From Micromonospora costi (GTDB lineage Bacteria > Actinomycetota > Actinomycetes > Mycobacteriales > Micromonosporaceae), in NCBI RefSeq assembly GCF_003626655.1, contig NZ_RBAN01000002.1, positions 248,001 to 312,000 of the forward strand: a stretch of DNA of 64,000 nt, given 5' to 3'. Both the position numbers and the translations under genes were made by a program. Positions 41,833 through 51,263 of the stretch are shown in pieces. Every line of letters starts with the position of its first letter. Position 1 is the stretch's first letter. The notes under the pieces are model-generated. The model was not told the DNA's origin. It did not search any database and was given only the letters and a program-made list of their open reading frames with translations.

Positions 41833-44463
41833 GTGGCCACCATCGACGAAGCCGTGAACACCGAGCCGGGCACCTCCCGTCGCCGCTCGCGAATGCGGGG
41901 CGGGTTGGTCACCGTCGGGACGGTGGCCGCGCTGCTCGCCGCGATGGGCCTGACCGTGCTCGGGCTCGGCGCCGCCGACAACGCGGTGGCCAACTACGAC
42001 GCGAGTTCGTGGTTGTGGAGCGCGGCCCGCAGCGAGCTGGCCCGGGTCAACGGGGTCACCGCGCGCGTCGACACGCGCACCGAGGTGCCGGCGGCGCGGC
42101 AGCATCCGATGCAGGTCACCCAGACCGACCGGATGCTGATCCTGCGCGACCTGAACACGGGTCAGGTCAGTTCGCTTGACCTGGCCACGCTGCAGATCAC
42201 CGCGACGACCCGCACCACGCCCGGGTTGGGCGTCAACGTGGCGTTGCACGAGGACGCGGCGTTCGTGGTCGACGCGGTGCAGGGCGTCGTGCGGCAGCTC
42301 GACCCGCGGTCACTGTCGCCGGTCGGCGAGCCGGTCCGCTACCCGCCCGGCATCACGGGCGGGTCGTTCGACGGTGAGGGTCGACTCTGGATCGCGGTGC
42401 CGAGCCAGGGCACGGTCTCGGCGATCACCGCGGCGGCGTTGCCCGCCACGCCGGCGTCGCCGGGCGCGGGCGGCGGGCTCAGCCCGAAGCAGATCGAGAC
42501 GTACGACGTGGCCGAGCCCGCGCACGAGCTGGTGGTCTCCACCCTGGACGACGGTGTCGCGGTGCTCGACCGCACCGCGGGCGCGCTGGTGACAGTGCAG
42601 CGCGGCACGGTGCGGCCCACGAAGCTGTCGATGACCGCGCCGGGCTCGCTGCCGGCGCGGACCAGCGGGCCGAAGGTGCCGGTCACGGTGCCCGGCGAGC
42701 GGAAGGTGCACGTGGTCGCCGAGAGCGGCGGCGAGGCGGGCAGCTTCACCGTGCCGGGCGACGGTGACCGGCTCACCCCGGCGGTGGCGTGGGCCGACCG
42801 GTTCTACTGCGCCGACGAGGCGACCGGCACCGTCTACTCGTTCGACGCCAACGGCACGCTGGTCGACACGATCAAGGGCAGGGCGACCGGGCCGCTCGAG
42901 CTGGAGGTCCGGGAGAACCACCTGTTCATCAACGCGCCCGACGCGGCGACGGCCCGGGTGGTGGACGACAAACACCAGGTCCGTGAGGTCGACAAGTACG
43001 CCAACGATGTGCTCGGCGGTGACCCGCCGCCGGCTCCCCCGCCGCCGCCCCCGCCGAAGAAGCCGAAGGTCGGCAAGCCGGGCGCGCCGCGCGGCGTCAC
43101 CGCCGCGGCCGGCAACGCGCTGGCCCGGGTGAGCTGGCGCGCAGCGCCGGCCAACGGAGCCGCGATCATGCGGTACGTGGTGGAGGGCGCGGGCCAGCGA
43201 CACGAGGTCGGTGCCAACCAGCGGTCCGTGGAGATCAAGGGCCTGACCAACGGTGAGACGTACCGGTTCTCGGTGCACGCGGTCAACGCCAAGGGCGCGG
43301 GGCCGTCGCGGAGCAGCAACCCGGTCACGCCGACCGCCGCCGTGCCCGATCCGCCGGCCAGCGTCACCGCGCAGGAGCGGCCGGACGGCACCGTCCTCGT
43401 ACGGTGGCCGGCCGCGAACGGGCAGGGCAATACCATCGCCCGGTACGCGGTGACCGCCTCCTCGGCGGGCGCGAACGCCCCGGTGGGCGAGTCGACGAAG
43501 ACCGAGCTCGTGGTGCCCGCTGGTGAGCTGGAGTACGGCAACCAGTACGCGTTCACCGTGGTGTCGGTCAACGACAAGGGCGCCGCGTCGGCGGCCTCGC
43601 CGGTGAGCAACACGGTGGTGCCGTACGCGGTGCCGGGGCGTCCGGCGCAGCTGCGGGCGAGCACGGTGGCCGACCAGCCGGGCACGGTCGCGGTGCAGTG
43701 GGCGCCGGCCGAGGCCAACGGCCGCCCGGTGACGAAGTACCTGGTGGACGTGGGCGGGCGCACCAGCGAGGTGACCGACACGCGGGCCACGGTGAACGGG
43801 CTGGGCAACGGTCAGAACGTGACCGTCAAGGTCAAGGCGGTCAACGAGGCCGGGCCGGGCGCGGAGGCCACCGCCACGGCGCGTACGGTCGCCGAGCCGC
43901 GGATCACGGTGACCGGCTCGTCGGCGACGGCGACCGGGGCCACGGTGACGTTCACGGTGGACGCCGGCGGCGGGCAGGCGTCCTGCACGTTGAGCACGCC
44001 GGGCGAGCCAGCGAAGGCCGGCGCCTGTTCCAGCATCACGATGAGCGGGTTGACGCCGGGTACGGCGTACACGTTCACGGTGACGGCGTCCAACGCCGCC
44101 GGCAAGGGCACGGCCACCCGCGCGCAGAGCACCGACGCCCTGTACGGGATCGCGACCTGCAACAACGGGGCCTCCGGGGAGGAGGCCACGTACTGCGACA
44201 GGGACGTGTCCGGCCGCAACGGCAACGAGATCTTCTCGGTGGCCCGGCAGGACAACAACAGGCAGGTGGGCTGGGCGGAGCCCGGCATGCGGCTGAAGGC
44301 GTACTGCAAGAAGCAGGGCGAAGAGGTCTACGCGTACATCTACAACAACGACAAGCGCAGCACCTGGTGGGTGCAGGTCGAGTACAGCGGGAAGAACTAC
44401 ATCCCCTGGGCCTGGCTGAACCTGGAGGGCGGCGACAACATCAACGTCCTGCCCACCTGCTGA
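41833..44463 (+). CDS. Membrane-anchored beta-propeller and Fn3 repeat protein
   Basis: An 876-aa protein from a GTG at 41833. A transmembrane helix lies near residues 24-46 (V-T-V-G-T-V-A-A-L-L-A-A-M-G), so the body is outside the cell. Residues about 50-395 carry propeller-like repeats (L-I-L-R-D-L-N-T-G, A-F-V-V-D-A-V-Q-G-V-V, R-L-W-I-A-V-P-S-Q-G). A proline hinge follows (about 397-412), then three to four Fn3 domains to residue 770. The C-terminal 100 residues contain four cysteines and may be an SH3-like cap. The MoxR ATPase gene starts 29 bases later, so the protein may be a client of that chaperone-like system. Confidence 0.85.
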   Translation: MATIDEAVNTEPGTSRRRSRMRGGLVTVGTVAALLAAMGLTVLGLGAADNAVANYDASSWLWSAARSELARVNGVTARVDTRTEVPAARQHPMQVTQTDRMLILRDLNTGQVSSLDLATLQITATTRTTPGLGVNVALHEDAAFVVDAVQGVVRQLDPRSLSPVGEPVRYPPGITGGSFDGEGRLWIAVPSQGTVSAITAAALPATPASPGAGGGLSPKQIETYDVAEPAHELVVSTLDDGVAVLDRTAGALVTVQRGTVRPTKLSMTAPGSLPARTSGPKVPVTVPGERKVHVVAESGGEAGSFTVPGDGDRLTPAVAWADRFYCADEATGTVYSFDANGTLVDTIKGRATGPLELEVRENHLFINAPDAATARVVDDKHQVREVDKYANDVLGGDPPPAPPPPPPPKKPKVGKPGAPRGVTAAAGNALARVSWRAAPANGAAIMRYVVEGAGQRHEVGANQRSVEIKGLTNGETYRFSVHAVNAKGAGPSRSSNPVTPTAAVPDPPASVTAQERPDGTVLVRWPAANGQGNTIARYAVTASSAGANAPVGESTKTELVVPAGELEYGNQYAFTVVSVNDKGAASAASPVSNTVVPYAVPGRPAQLRASTVADQPGTVAVQWAPAEANGRPVTKYLVDVGGRTSEVTDTRATVNGLGNGQNVTVKVKAVNEAGPGAEATATARTVAEPRITVTGSSATATGATVTFTVDAGGGQASCTLSTPGEPAKAGACSSITMSGLTPGTAYTFTVTASNAAGKGTATRAQSTDALYGIATCNNGASGEEATYCDRDVSGRNGNEIFSVARQDNNRQVGWAEPGMRLKAYCKKQGEEVYAYIYNNDKRSTWWVQVEYSGKNYIPWAWLNLEGGDNINVLPTC

Positions 44464-44491
44464 TTCACCCCAGGCAAGGAGCACCACGCAC

Positions 44492-45487
44492 GTGAACACC
44501 CACGAGCCGCTCACCCAGCCGGAGGTGCAGGGCTTCGCCGCCCTCGCCGCCCGGCTGGCCGAGAACGTCAACTCGGTCGTGCTGGGCAAACCGCAGGTGG
44601 TCCGGCTGGCGCTCACCGCCCTGTTCGCCCAGGGGCACGTCCTGTTGGAGGACGTGCCCGGGGTGGGCAAGACCACCCTGGCGCGGGCGATCGCCGCGAC
44701 CGTGAAGGGTCAGTGGCGGCGGATCCAGTTCACACCGGACCTGCTGCCCTCCGACGTGTCCGGCGTGACCATCTTCAACCAGGCCACCCGGGGTTTCGAG
44801 TTTCACCCGGGTCCGGTCTTCGCCAACATCGTCATCGCCGACGAGATCAACCGGGCGTCGCCGAAGACCCAGTCGGCGCTGTTGGAGGTGATGGAGGAAC
44901 GCACCGTCACGGTGGACGGCGTCCGCCATCCGGTGCCGCAGCCGTTCCTCGTGGTGGCCACGCAGAACCCGGTGGAGATGGACGGCACCTACCGGCTGCC
45001 CGAGGCCCAGCTCGACCGGTTCCTCGTGAAGCTCTCCGTCGGCTACCCCGACGAGGCGGTCGAGGTGGAGGTGCTGCGCGGGGCCACGATCCGCTCCCCG
45101 GAGGCGCTGACCGCGATCACCGACACCGCCACGGTCGGCGAGATGGTGAAGATGGCCCGCCGGGTGCACATCGCCGAGCCGCTCTACGCGTACGCGGTGC
45201 GGCTCGCGGCCGCCACCCGCACCCACCCGCAGGTACGGGTCGGGGTCAGCCCCCGTGGCGTGATCGCGCTGACCCGCGCCGCGTGCGCGTACGCGCTCAT
45301 CGACGGCCGGGGCTGGATCATGCCGGAGGACCTGAAGACCCTCGCCGAGCCGGTCTTCGCGCACCGGCTGCTGCTCACCCCGGACGCGCAGGTGCGCGGC
45401 GTGACCGCCGCCGAGGTGCTGCGCCAGGCCATCGCCTCGGTGCCGGTGCCGCTCCCCTCGGGCCAGCCGGCCCCGGTGCAGGGGTGA
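44492..45487 (+). CDS. MoxR-family AAA+ ATPase
   Basis: A 331-aa ATPase from a GTG at 44492. Walker A is D-V-P-G-V-G-K-T-T (about 53-61), Walker B is V-I-A-D-E-I-N-R-A (about 114-122), and sensor 1 lies in V-V-A-T-Q-N-P. MoxR proteins are AAA+ chaperones that act with von Willebrand-type partner proteins to mature or insert cofactors into other complexes. Its stop overlaps the DUF58 start by GTGA, and the transglutaminase-like gene follows; this trio is a common conserved cluster. Confidence 0.95.
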   Translation: MNTHEPLTQPEVQGFAALAARLAENVNSVVLGKPQVVRLALTALFAQGHVLLEDVPGVGKTTLARAIAATVKGQWRRIQFTPDLLPSDVSGVTIFNQATRGFEFHPGPVFANIVIADEINRASPKTQSALLEVMEERTVTVDGVRHPVPQPFLVVATQNPVEMDGTYRLPEAQLDRFLVKLSVGYPDEAVEVEVLRGATIRSPEALTAITDTATVGEMVKMARRVHIAEPLYAYAVRLAAATRTHPQVRVGVSPRGVIALTRAACAYALIDGRGWIMPEDLKTLAEPVFAHRLLLTPDAQVRGVTAAEVLRQAIASVPVPLPSGQPAPVQG

Positions 45488-46761
45488 CCGGCCGCACCGG
45501 CATGGGAGTCACCGCCCGCGGGGTCGGGCTGCTCGTCGCCGCCGTGGTGCTGCTGGGCGCGGGCTTCCGCTTCGCGTACCCCGAGTTGGCGCTGCTCGGC
45601 GCGGCCGCCGGCACCGCGGTCGGCTACGCCGCCGTGGTCGCGGCCTGGCGGCCTCGGCTGACGGTCACCCGGCACGCCGACCCGGACCGGGTGGCACGCG
45701 GCGAGCCGGCCAGCATGACCCTGACCGTGCGCAACACGGGGCGGCTGCGGGCCGCGAGCCTGCTCGCCGAGGACCGCTGCGGCGACGACACCGTCGCCGT
45801 CCCGCTGCTGCGGCTGCGCCCCGGCCGCGACACCACCGTGACGTACGAGGTGCCCACCCGGCGCCGCGGCGTGGTCCGGGTCGGGCCGCTGCGGGTGACC
45901 CGTCGGGACCCGCTGGGCCTGGTGGCGTTGTCCCGCCCGTACGGCGGGACGACGCCGGTCTGGGTGCACCCGCGCATCCACCCCCTCGCCGCCGTGCCGA
46001 CGGGCGCGGGGCGCAGCCTCGACGGCCGGGTCGACGCGGTGCCGCACGGGTCGATCACCTTCGACTCGCTGCGCGAGTACGTGGTGGGCGACGAGCTGCG
46101 CCGGGTGCACTGGCGCACCAGCGCCCGGGTGGGCGAGCTGATGGTGCGGGAGAACGTGGACACCAGCCTGCCCCGGATCGTGGTGCTGCTGGACAACCGC
46201 GCCACCGCCCACCCGGAGCGCCGCGGCGGGACGGCCGCGTCGTTCGAGGCGGCGTGCGAGGCGGCCGCGTCGATCGTCACGGCGGCCGTCCGCGCCGACC
46301 TGCCCGTGGTCCTGCTGCTGGTCGTACCGGACCTCGCACCCGAGGCCGGATCCGAGGAGGCCGGCGCCGCGGCGACCACGCGCGGCTGGGCGGGGCTGCG
46401 CGCCCGGCTGCGTCGGGACGCGCACCGACCGGGCGACGCCGCTCCGCGGGCCGACTCCCCCGGCGGCCCGCTGGACCGGCTCGCCGCGGCCGACCTCGTC
46501 GACGGCGACGACGCGCTGCAGGCCACGGCGGCCCGCGTGCGACGCGACCGGCTCGGCGACACGCTGGTCTTCCTCACCGGCCCGGGCGGCCGGGGCGACC
46601 TCGGGCACGTCGGCGCGCTGCGCGGCGCGTACCCCTCGGTGGTGGTCGGCGTGTTCGGCGCGACTGAGCCGACACCACCCGGCGCGGCCGGTCTGGTGGT
46701 CATCGACGCGGCCGACGGGGCACAGTTCGCGGCGGAGTGGGACGGGGTCAGGCGGTGGTGA
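45484..46761 (+). CDS. DUF58-domain membrane protein
   Basis: A 425-aa protein. GTG at 45484 overlaps the MoxR stop by four bases. Two transmembrane helices near residues 12-55 are followed by a beta domain (V-R-N-T-G-R-L-R-A-A-S) and a vWA-like domain with the DUF58 signature D-S-L-R-E-Y-V-V-G-D-E-L-R-R-V-H-W-R (about 197-214), then V-V-L-L-D-N-R. It is the usual partner of MoxR ATPases; the role of the pair is unknown in detail. The next gene again overlaps by GTGA. Confidence 0.92.
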   Translation: MTGRTGMGVTARGVGLLVAAVVLLGAGFRFAYPELALLGAAAGTAVGYAAVVAAWRPRLTVTRHADPDRVARGEPASMTLTVRNTGRLRAASLLAEDRCGDDTVAVPLLRLRPGRDTTVTYEVPTRRRGVVRVGPLRVTRRDPLGLVALSRPYGGTTPVWVHPRIHPLAAVPTGAGRSLDGRVDAVPHGSITFDSLREYVVGDELRRVHWRTSARVGELMVRENVDTSLPRIVVLLDNRATAHPERRGGTAASFEAACEAAASIVTAAVRADLPVVLLLVVPDLAPEAGSEEAGAAATTRGWAGLRARLRRDAHRPGDAAPRADSPGGPLDRLAAADLVDGDDALQATAARVRRDRLGDTLVFLTGPGGRGDLGHVGALRGAYPSVVVGVFGATEPTPPGAAGLVVIDAADGAQFAAEWDGVRRW

Positions 46762-49256
46762 CCATGCGGGACGGACGGCCGCCGGCCGGCGCGGACGCGG
46801 CCGGCCCGGTGGACGGCACCGGCCCGAGCGCCGGCGCCGTGACACACGACGGGCCCGCGCCCGGCGGCGGACGCCGTCGGCTCGGGTCCCTGCTGCGAGC
46901 GGTGCCGGTGCCGCTGGCGCTGGTCACGATGCTGGCGCTGGCCGGCGTCGAACTCGGCCGGGTGTACGCCGGGTCGCTGCTGCCCCGGCTCGTCGCCGGT
47001 GCCGCACTGGGCTCGGTGCTGGTCAGCCTGGCCGCCCGGCGGCTGCCGTCCTGGCTGGTCGCGCCCGTGTCGGTGGTGGCCATGGCGGCCTGGACCGGCT
47101 GGTCGCTGAGGCTGGCCGCCACCCACGCCGGCCTGCCCGGCAGCCTCGCCGAGGTGACGGCCGACGCCGCGCGCAACGGCATCCCCCGGTTGCTCACCGC
47201 GATGATCCCGGTCGAGCCCACGCCGGACACCGTGCTGGTGCCGCTGGTGGCCGCCTGGCTCGCCGGGCTGACCGGCGCGGAGGTGGCGTTGCGGGCCGGC
47301 CGGGTGCTCGCCGGCTACCTGCCTCCCGTGCTGCTGTACGCGGGCGCGCTCTACGTGGTCGGCCCGAACGCCGCGCCCGCGCTCTGGCCGACGGTCGTCT
47401 TCGTGGCGGTCGCCGCGTTGGGGCTGGCGGTGTCCGCGCGCACCGGCCCGGCCACGGGTGATCCGACCGCCGGTCTCGCGCCCGGGGTGCGGGCGGCCGT
47501 CCGGGTCCGGCTCGCCGCGGGCGCGGCGTTCGGGCTGGTGGTGGTGGTCGGTCTCGTCGCCGCGCTCGGCCCGATGGTGGCCGGGCAGGTCGACGGGCGG
47601 CCCGTGGACCCACGCCGGTACGTCGAGCCGCCGCAGGTGGAGACGCTGGACGAGAACCCGCTGATCCGGATCTCCGGCTGGGCGCTGCACCCGGAGCAGA
47701 AGCTGCTGGATGTGCGCACCGATCGCCCGGCCGGCGCCCCGGCGCCGGCTGCCGCCCCCTCCCCCGTGAGCGGCGACGAGCCGCCGGACGGCACCGGGAC
47801 CGGTGAGACCGTCGCCCCGCTCCGGATCCGGCTCGCGGTGCTCAGCGACTACGACGGGGTCACCTGGCGGGTCGGCGCCACCTACCGCAACGCGGGGCGG
47901 ATCCTGCCCGCCGCCACCCCGGCGCCCGGCAGCACCGTCAAGACGGTGCGGCAGGACATCACGGTCGCCGAGCTGACCGGTCGGCTCCTACCCGCCGTGG
48001 CGACCCCCCGCGAGGTCAGCGGCGCCCGGGTGGCGTACGACCCGGCCACGGGGACGCTCATCCGGCCGGAGGGCCTCACCCCCGGCCTGCGCTACACGGT
48101 GACCTCGGATGAGGAACACCCGGACTCGAACCTGCTCGCCACCGCGAACGTGCCGGCGGGCGAGACGGTGGCGCGGGTGCTGCGCGTGGCCGACGGGGCG
48201 CCCGAGCCGATGGTCCGGCTCGCCGGCCAGCTCGCCGAGGAGAACGGCGCGCCGTACGCCCGCGCGGCGGCCATCGAGCAGTTCCTCTCCGAGCACTACC
48301 GTCTCGTGTCGGACGCGCCGAGCGGGCACGCGTACCCGAACCTGGGCTTCTTCCTGTTCGGCCCCCGCAACGGCGGTGGGCAGCGCGGCACCTCCGAGCA
48401 GTTCGCGGCGGCGTTCGCGGTGCTCGGGCGGCTCACCGGCCTGCCGACCCGGGTCGTGGTCGGGCTCGAGTCCACCGGGGACGGCGCGATCCGGGCCGGT
48501 GACGCGTACGCCTGGCCGGAGGTGCTCTTCGACGGTCTGGGCTGGGTGCCGTTCGACCCGTTGCCCCGCCCGGACCAGGAGCCCCGGCCCGTGGAGGAGG
48601 ACTTCCGGCCCGCGCCGGACAACCCGCCGCCGTCGGAGGCGCCGGAGCCGACGCTGGAGCCGACCGCGTCACCCGAACCGAGCGCCGCCGCGGCGGGCCC
48701 GGCCGACGCCGGGGGCGTACCGACCCCGGTGCTGGTGGGCGGCGGCACCGGCGGTCTGCTGGTGCTGGTCGGGGCGGTGCTGCTCACGTTGCTGGCGATG
48801 CGCCGCTCCCTGACCCGCGGCCGGGTCGAGCGGGGCGACCCCGCGCACCGCATCGCGGGCGCCTGGCGGGAGGTGACCGACGCGCTGCGCCTGGCCGGTC
48901 AACCGGTCGGGCCCGACCTGGCGGCCACCGAGGTGGCCCAGCGTGCCCGTCACGCCGTCGCCCCGCCCGGCGGGGCCGTCGACGCGGTCGCCCCGGCCGG
49001 CGGGGTCATCCACGCCGTCGGGGCGCCGTTCGCGGATCACGTGGCGGCTACCACCCGCACGCCGGCCGACGGCGTGGACGAGCTGGCCGACCTGCTCAAC
49101 CAGGTGGGTTTCGCCCCCGGCACCGTCACGCCCGACCAGGCCGCCCGGGCCGCCGGTGCCGCGCAGACGTACGTCGACGCGCTGCGCGCCACGCGCCCCC
49201 GCTGGCGCCGGTGGCTCTGGTCGATCCACCCGGGCCCCCTCCGGTGGCGCCGCTGA
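46758..49256 (+). CDS. TgpA-like protein with inactive transglutaminase domain
   Basis: An 832-aa membrane protein, from a GTG that overlaps the DUF58 stop. About six transmembrane helices lie in residues 45-270 (DUF3488 part). The extracytoplasmic transglutaminase-like domain covers about 500-605. Active members have a Cys in G-Y-C-E-H-F, a His in D-A-H-A-W-P-E and an Asp in F-D-P-T-P. Here these are S546 (G-T-S-E-Q-F), Y584 (D-A-Y-A-W-P-E) and D600 (F-D-P-L-P). Cys and His are therefore gone. One more helix near 660-685 and a DUF4129-like cytoplasmic tail end the protein. It likely works as a binding or structural part with MoxR and DUF58. Confidence 0.88.
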   Translation: MTMRDGRPPAGADAAGPVDGTGPSAGAVTHDGPAPGGGRRRLGSLLRAVPVPLALVTMLALAGVELGRVYAGSLLPRLVAGAALGSVLVSLAARRLPSWLVAPVSVVAMAAWTGWSLRLAATHAGLPGSLAEVTADAARNGIPRLLTAMIPVEPTPDTVLVPLVAAWLAGLTGAEVALRAGRVLAGYLPPVLLYAGALYVVGPNAAPALWPTVVFVAVAALGLAVSARTGPATGDPTAGLAPGVRAAVRVRLAAGAAFGLVVVVGLVAALGPMVAGQVDGRPVDPRRYVEPPQVETLDENPLIRISGWALHPEQKLLDVRTDRPAGAPAPAAAPSPVSGDEPPDGTGTGETVAPLRIRLAVLSDYDGVTWRVGATYRNAGRILPAATPAPGSTVKTVRQDITVAELTGRLLPAVATPREVSGARVAYDPATGTLIRPEGLTPGLRYTVTSDEEHPDSNLLATANVPAGETVARVLRVADGAPEPMVRLAGQLAEENGAPYARAAAIEQFLSEHYRLVSDAPSGHAYPNLGFFLFGPRNGGGQRGTSEQFAAAFAVLGRLTGLPTRVVVGLESTGDGAIRAGDAYAWPEVLFDGLGWVPFDPLPRPDQEPRPVEEDFRPAPDNPPPSEAPEPTLEPTASPEPSAAAAGPADAGGVPTPVLVGGGTGGLLVLVGAVLLTLLAMRRSLTRGRVERGDPAHRIAGAWREVTDALRLAGQPVGPDLAATEVAQRARHAVAPPGGAVDAVAPAGGVIHAVGAPFADHVAATTRTPADGVDELADLLNQVGFAPGTVTPDQAARAAGAAQTYVDALRATRPRWRRWLWSIHPGPLRWRR

Positions 49257-49286
49257 CCCCGTCGGCGGATGCGCGACACTGATGGC

Positions 49287-49838
49287 ATGGATTTCCTCTG
49301 CTATCACCGCGACCGGCCCGGTTCCATGGCTCTGCGCAGGGATCTGCTGGAGGAACACTGGTCCTACATGGACCGGTACGCGGCGCGGATGATCGCCCGC
49401 GGCCCCACCTTCGCCAGCGACGGCGACACCCCCACCGGCAGTCTGCACATCGTCGACCTGCCGGATCCGGCGGCCGCCCGCGCGTTCGCCTTCGACGAAC
49501 CCAACTACCAGGCCGGCGTGTACCGGGACGTGCTGCTGCGCCGGTGGCGCAACATGCTGGGGCGCACGATGTGGGAGTTTCCCGGCGGCCGCACCGGCGG
49601 CAACCGGTACCTGGTGCTCGGCTTCGGCTCCGGGCAGGCCGCCGACCTCGCGTCGCCGCCCGACCGGGACGACCTGATCGCGTACGGGCCGCTCCTGTCC
49701 GACGACGGCACCAGCTGGCTGGGCACGGCGGTGCTGCTCAGGGCGCCCGACCCGGGCAGCGCGCGGGCCGTCCTCAGCGCCGACCGGTACGCCGACATCG
49801 AGGTCCACACCTGGCAGTTCGGCGGGCGGCCCTCGTAG
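49287..49838 (+). CDS. YciI-like protein
   Basis: A 183-aa protein started at the ATG at 49287. Residues 1-95 follow the YciI fold, a dimeric alpha+beta barrel: C-Y-H-R-D-R-P-G, L-R-R-D-L-L-E-E-H-W-S-Y-M-D-R-Y, R-G-P-T-F-A-S, and A-R-A-F-A-F-D-E-P-N-Y-Q-A-G-V-Y. The second half has a similar pattern (Y-G-P-L-L-S-D-D-G, A-R-A-V-L-S-A-D-R-Y-A-D-I-E-V), so it may be a tandem YciI. Function is not known; some relatives are dehalogenase- or monooxygenase-like. Confidence 0.75.
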   Translation: MDFLCYHRDRPGSMALRRDLLEEHWSYMDRYAARMIARGPTFASDGDTPTGSLHIVDLPDPAAARAFAFDEPNYQAGVYRDVLLRRWRNMLGRTMWEFPGGRTGGNRYLVLGFGSGQAADLASPPDRDDLIAYGPLLSDDGTSWLGTAVLLRAPDPGSARAVLSADRYADIEVHTWQFGGRPS

Positions 49839-50016
49839 GCCGACACCGTTCGGCACACCGCAGCCGCCAGCCGATGGCCGCGGTGCCGCCGCCGGTACAC
49901 GGGGCCGTATTCGTCTTCCGCATGGCGTCATCCGAGCTTGGTTCTTCACCGCGCCCGCCCGTCCGCCATAGGGTTTTTGTGCCGTGGCACGGCGGATCAG
50001 TGAGGAGCATCGACGC

Positions 50017-50484
50017 ATGGAGCACCCGCACCCGATGAAGGATTTCCTCGTCCGGGCCGCTGACCTGCCGTGGGTTCCGCAGGGTTCCTCCAACGTGTGG
50101 TTCAAGCCGCTGCGTATCTCGCCGGCCACGGGCAGCTGGGTCAACCTTCTGAAGGTGGCGAAGAGCGGGGTGGTCAACCGGCACCGGCATCTCGCGGAGG
50201 TCGAGGGGTGGGTCGTCCAGGGCCACTGGCACTACCTCGAACACGACTGGCAGGCCGAGCCCGGGGCGTACGTCTACGAGCCGCCCGGCGACGTGCACAC
50301 CCTCGTGGCCGACGTGGACGACCCGGACCACCCCATGCTGACGCTGTTCTCGATCCACGGTCCGATCGAGTACATGGACGAGACCGGTGAGGTCGCCTAC
50401 GTCGAGACCGCGGAGACCAAGCTGCGCCGCTATCACGACTACTGTCGTGAGCAGGGCATCGCCCCGCACGAGATCGTCTTTTGA
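50017..50484 (+). CDS. Cupin protein, dihydroxyacetophenone-dioxygenase-like
   Basis: A 155-aa single-domain cupin. The ATG at 50017 follows GAGGAG. The metal motif is N-R-H-R-H-L-A-E-V-E-G-W-V (two His and a Glu, residues about 53-65) with a third His in P-P-G-D-V-H-T-L (near 93). Length and the Y-E-P-P-G-D-V-H-T segment fit the 2,4'-dihydroxyacetophenone dioxygenase/ChrR-like cupins. Next to KDPG aldolase it may instead act on a sugar acid or on a lignin-type side chain; I cannot tell. Confidence 0.75.
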   Translation: MEHPHPMKDFLVRAADLPWVPQGSSNVWFKPLRISPATGSWVNLLKVAKSGVVNRHRHLAEVEGWVVQGHWHYLEHDWQAEPGAYVYEPPGDVHTLVADVDDPDHPMLTLFSIHGPIEYMDETGEVAYVETAETKLRRYHDYCREQGIAPHEIVF

Positions 50485-50489
50485 GCGTC

Positions 50490-51158
50490 ATGACCACGGA
50501 CCGAGCACGATCCCCGCAGAACGCCCGGGACCTGGTATCGATCTCGCCGGTGATTCCCGTCGTCGTGGTGGCGGAGACGACCGACCCCGTCTCGCTGGCC
50601 ACGGCGCTGCTGCGCGGGGGCGTCGGCATCATGGAGGTCACCCTCCGGACCGGCGCGGCGCTGGACGCCATCCGGCGGATCGCTCACGAGGTGCCCGGCA
50701 TGGTCGTCGGAGCCGGCACGGTCACAACCGGTCAGGAGGCCGAGCAGGCGCGCGCGGCCGGAGCGGGGTTCCTGGTGAGCCCGGGCACGACCCCGGATCT
50801 GGTACGCGCGGCACGCGACACGGGCCTGCCCTACCTGCCGGCCGTCAGCACCGTCAGCGAAATGCTGGGGCTGCGGGAACTGGGTCTGGACACCATGAAG
50901 TTCTTTCCCGCGGCGGCGAGCGGCGGGCCCGCCTTCCTCTCGGCGGTCGCCGGGCCGCTGCCGCAGCTGATGTTCTGCCCGACCGGCGGGGTCTCACCGG
51001 CGACCGCGGCCGACTGGCTCCGTCTGCCCAACGTCGGGTGCGTCGGGGGGACCTGGCTCACCCCGGCCGACGCCCTGGCGGCCGGGGACTGGACCCGGGT
51101 CGAGGAACTGGCCCGCGCGACCGCCCGGCTCCGGGACACCACCGCATCGTCCTCCTGA
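50490..51158 (+). CDS. eda: KDPG/KHG aldolase
   Basis: A 222-aa class I aldolase that splits 2-keto-3-deoxy-6-phosphogluconate into pyruvate and glyceraldehyde 3-phosphate. I take the ATG at 50490, six bases after the cupin stop; a TTG at 50481 is possible. Key parts are I-M-E-V-T-L-R-T with the catalytic Glu (about 46-53), V-G-A-G-T-V, and the Schiff-base lysine in T-M-K-F-F-P-A (about 134-140). P-T-G-G-V forms the phosphate site. It completes the pathway begun by KDG kinase on the other strand, and probably shares a transcript with the cupin gene. Confidence 0.93.
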   Translation: MTTDRARSPQNARDLVSISPVIPVVVVAETTDPVSLATALLRGGVGIMEVTLRTGAALDAIRRIAHEVPGMVVGAGTVTTGQEAEQARAAGAGFLVSPGTTPDLVRAARDTGLPYLPAVSTVSEMLGLRELGLDTMKFFPAAASGGPAFLSAVAGPLPQLMFCPTGGVSPATAADWLRLPNVGCVGGTWLTPADALAAGDWTRVEELARATARLRDTTASSS

Positions 51159-51240
51159 CCGCGCCGCCCGCTGTATCCGCGGGTGGCGCGCGGTGGCTCG
51201 ACCCGGGCGCACCTCTCCCCCGCCGGCACGGCCGGCGCGC

Positions 51241-51263
51241 CCGGCGCCCGTCACGGGCGCCGG
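51241..51263. terminator. Bidirectional hairpin between eda and the importer operon
   Basis: CCGGCGCCCG-TCA-CGGGCGCCGG: perfect 10-base arms with a three-base loop. It lies between two converging genes and its loop contains the stop codon of the leftward small gene at 51251. Confidence 0.75.
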
